Shown piece after piece: positions 63,387 to 64,000 of a stretch of DNA of 64,000 nucleotides. The stretch covers positions 62,001-126,000 of the forward strand of contig NZ_JAATOM010000010.1 in the NCBI RefSeq assembly GCF_019207085.1, written 5' to 3'. Position 1 is the stretch's first letter. Every line of letters begins with the position of its first letter. Position numbers and translations under genes: made by a program. Source of the DNA: Variovorax sp. dw_308. Its GTDB lineage: Bacteria > Pseudomonadota > Gammaproteobacteria > Burkholderiales > Burkholderiaceae_C. The notes beneath the pieces were generated by a model, which had not been told where the DNA came from, searched no databases, and worked only from the letters and a program-made list of their open reading frames with translations.

Positions 63387-64000
63387 ATGAGCACCACTCG
63401 CCACGAACTGCTGCACGCGCTGGATGTCCTGCTGGCGCCTGGCCGATTCAAGGACTACGCGCCGAACGGCCTGCAGGTGGAAGGACGCACCACGGTACGC
63501 AAGATCGTCTCCGGCGTTACCGCGAGCCGCGCGCTGATCGAGGCGGCCATCCATGCGGACGCCGACGCCATCTTCGTGCACCACGGCCTGTTCTGGCGCG
63601 GCCAGGACGGCCGCGTGACCGGCTGGATGCGGCAGCGGCTCGGTCTGCTGCTGGGCGACGACGTCAACCTGTTCGCCTACCACCTGCCGCTCGACGCGCA
63701 TCCGGAGTTGGGCAACAACGCGCAACTCGGCCTGCAGCTTGGATTGATCGCGCAGCCGGGGTCGGCGGGGCGCTTCGGCGAGCAGGATCTCGGATTCTTT
63801 GGCGGGCGCATCGACGGCGAGGGCTTCTCAAGCGCGACGGCCTTGTCGCTGCATATCGAGAAAGTGCTCAAGCGACCGGTGGCGCTGGTCGACCCGACGC
63901 ACCGCCCGATCAAGAAGATCGCCTGGTGCACCGGTGGCGCGCAGAGCTACTTCGAAGCTGCCATCGCCGCTGGCGCCGATGCCTTCATCACCGGCGAAAT
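63387..64000 (+). CDS. Nif3-like (GTP cyclohydrolase 1 type 2) protein, N-terminal part
   Basis: The first 204 codons are in the window and the rest runs off the right edge. Family motifs are LAPGRFKDYAPNGLQVEGR, the metal-binding VHHGLFWRG, NLFAYHLPLDAHPELGNNAQLG and KKIAWCTGGAQSYFEAA. These are YbgI/DUF34-type dinuclear metal proteins; the physiological reaction is not settled. It is divergent from the DegS-like gene across a 142-base gap. Confidence 0.88.
   Translation, partial: MSTTRHELLHALDVLLAPGRFKDYAPNGLQVEGRTTVRKIVSGVTASRALIEAAIHADADAIFVHHGLFWRGQDGRVTGWMRQRLGLLLGDDVNLFAYHLPLDAHPELGNNAQLGLQLGLIAQPGSAGRFGEQDLGFFGGRIDGEGFSSATALSLHIEKVLKRPVALVDPTHRPIKKIAWCTGGAQSYFEAAIAAGADAFITGE

Overview
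This window reads as a chromosomal segment of a GC-rich betaproteobacterium of the order Burkholderiales, most likely family Comamonadaceae (Variovorax-like). That placement is inference from gene order and protein style; no rRNA or tRNA gene is present to settle it. The evidence is a System II cytochrome c biogenesis pair (ResB/CcsA), msrPQ, the pilMNOPQ-aroKB cluster beside a divergent class A PBP gene, an mla operon with mlaA inside it and running through to ibaG-murA, and a long his cluster followed by hinT and tatABC.

Layout. 1-7.2 kb: end of an ArnT/PMT-type glycosyltransferase, small hypothetical genes, a TonB-dependent receptor, metK with a candidate SAM-II riboswitch leader, and two divergent HtrB/LpxL-like acyltransferases. 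7.3-15.2 kb: an epoxide-hydrolase-like protein, the engB GTPase, cytochrome c4, resB-ccsA and msrP-msrQ. 15.3-19.7 kb: lysA-lptM against divergent cyaY, then the PBP1a gene. 19.9-31.4 kb: pilMNOPQ, aroK, aroB, dgt, an MFS permease, a DUF1415 protein, a methyltransferase and a single-domain Y1 (REP-type) transposase. 31.6-37.9 kb: glutamate synthase gltBD. 38-45.5 kb: mlaF-E-D-A-C-B, a two-gene ABC exporter, ibaG and murA. 45.5-59.6 kb: hisG-D-(2 hypotheticals)-C-B-H-A, then a duplicated minus-strand module of DAACS symporter plus GltI-like binding protein, a YeaD-type mutarotase, and hisF-I-E. 59.6-64 kb: a small membrane protein, hinT, tatABC, a DegS-like protease and the start of a Nif3-family gene.

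How the genes work together. Most of the window is cell-envelope and core metabolism: lipid A acylation, peptidoglycan (PBP1a, MurA, LysA), outer-membrane lipid asymmetry (Mla), type IV pilus alignment complex and secretin, Tat export, periplasmic protein repair (MsrPQ), histidine, shikimate and glutamate synthesis.

Two observations stand out. First, six very short open frames (12-23 codons) sit exactly between operon genes. Each is joined to the gene before and the gene after by an ATGA stop/start overlap, all are 2 mod 3 from start to start, and each carries a G-rich ribosome-binding-like run for the next gene. They look like a family of inserted translation-coupling mini-cistrons. Second, a symporter of the glutamate/dicarboxylate (DAACS) family is paired with a GltI-type solute-binding protein, the pair is duplicated in tandem, no ABC permease or ATPase is nearby, and it splits the his cluster. 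This suggests a binding-protein-assisted secondary transporter.
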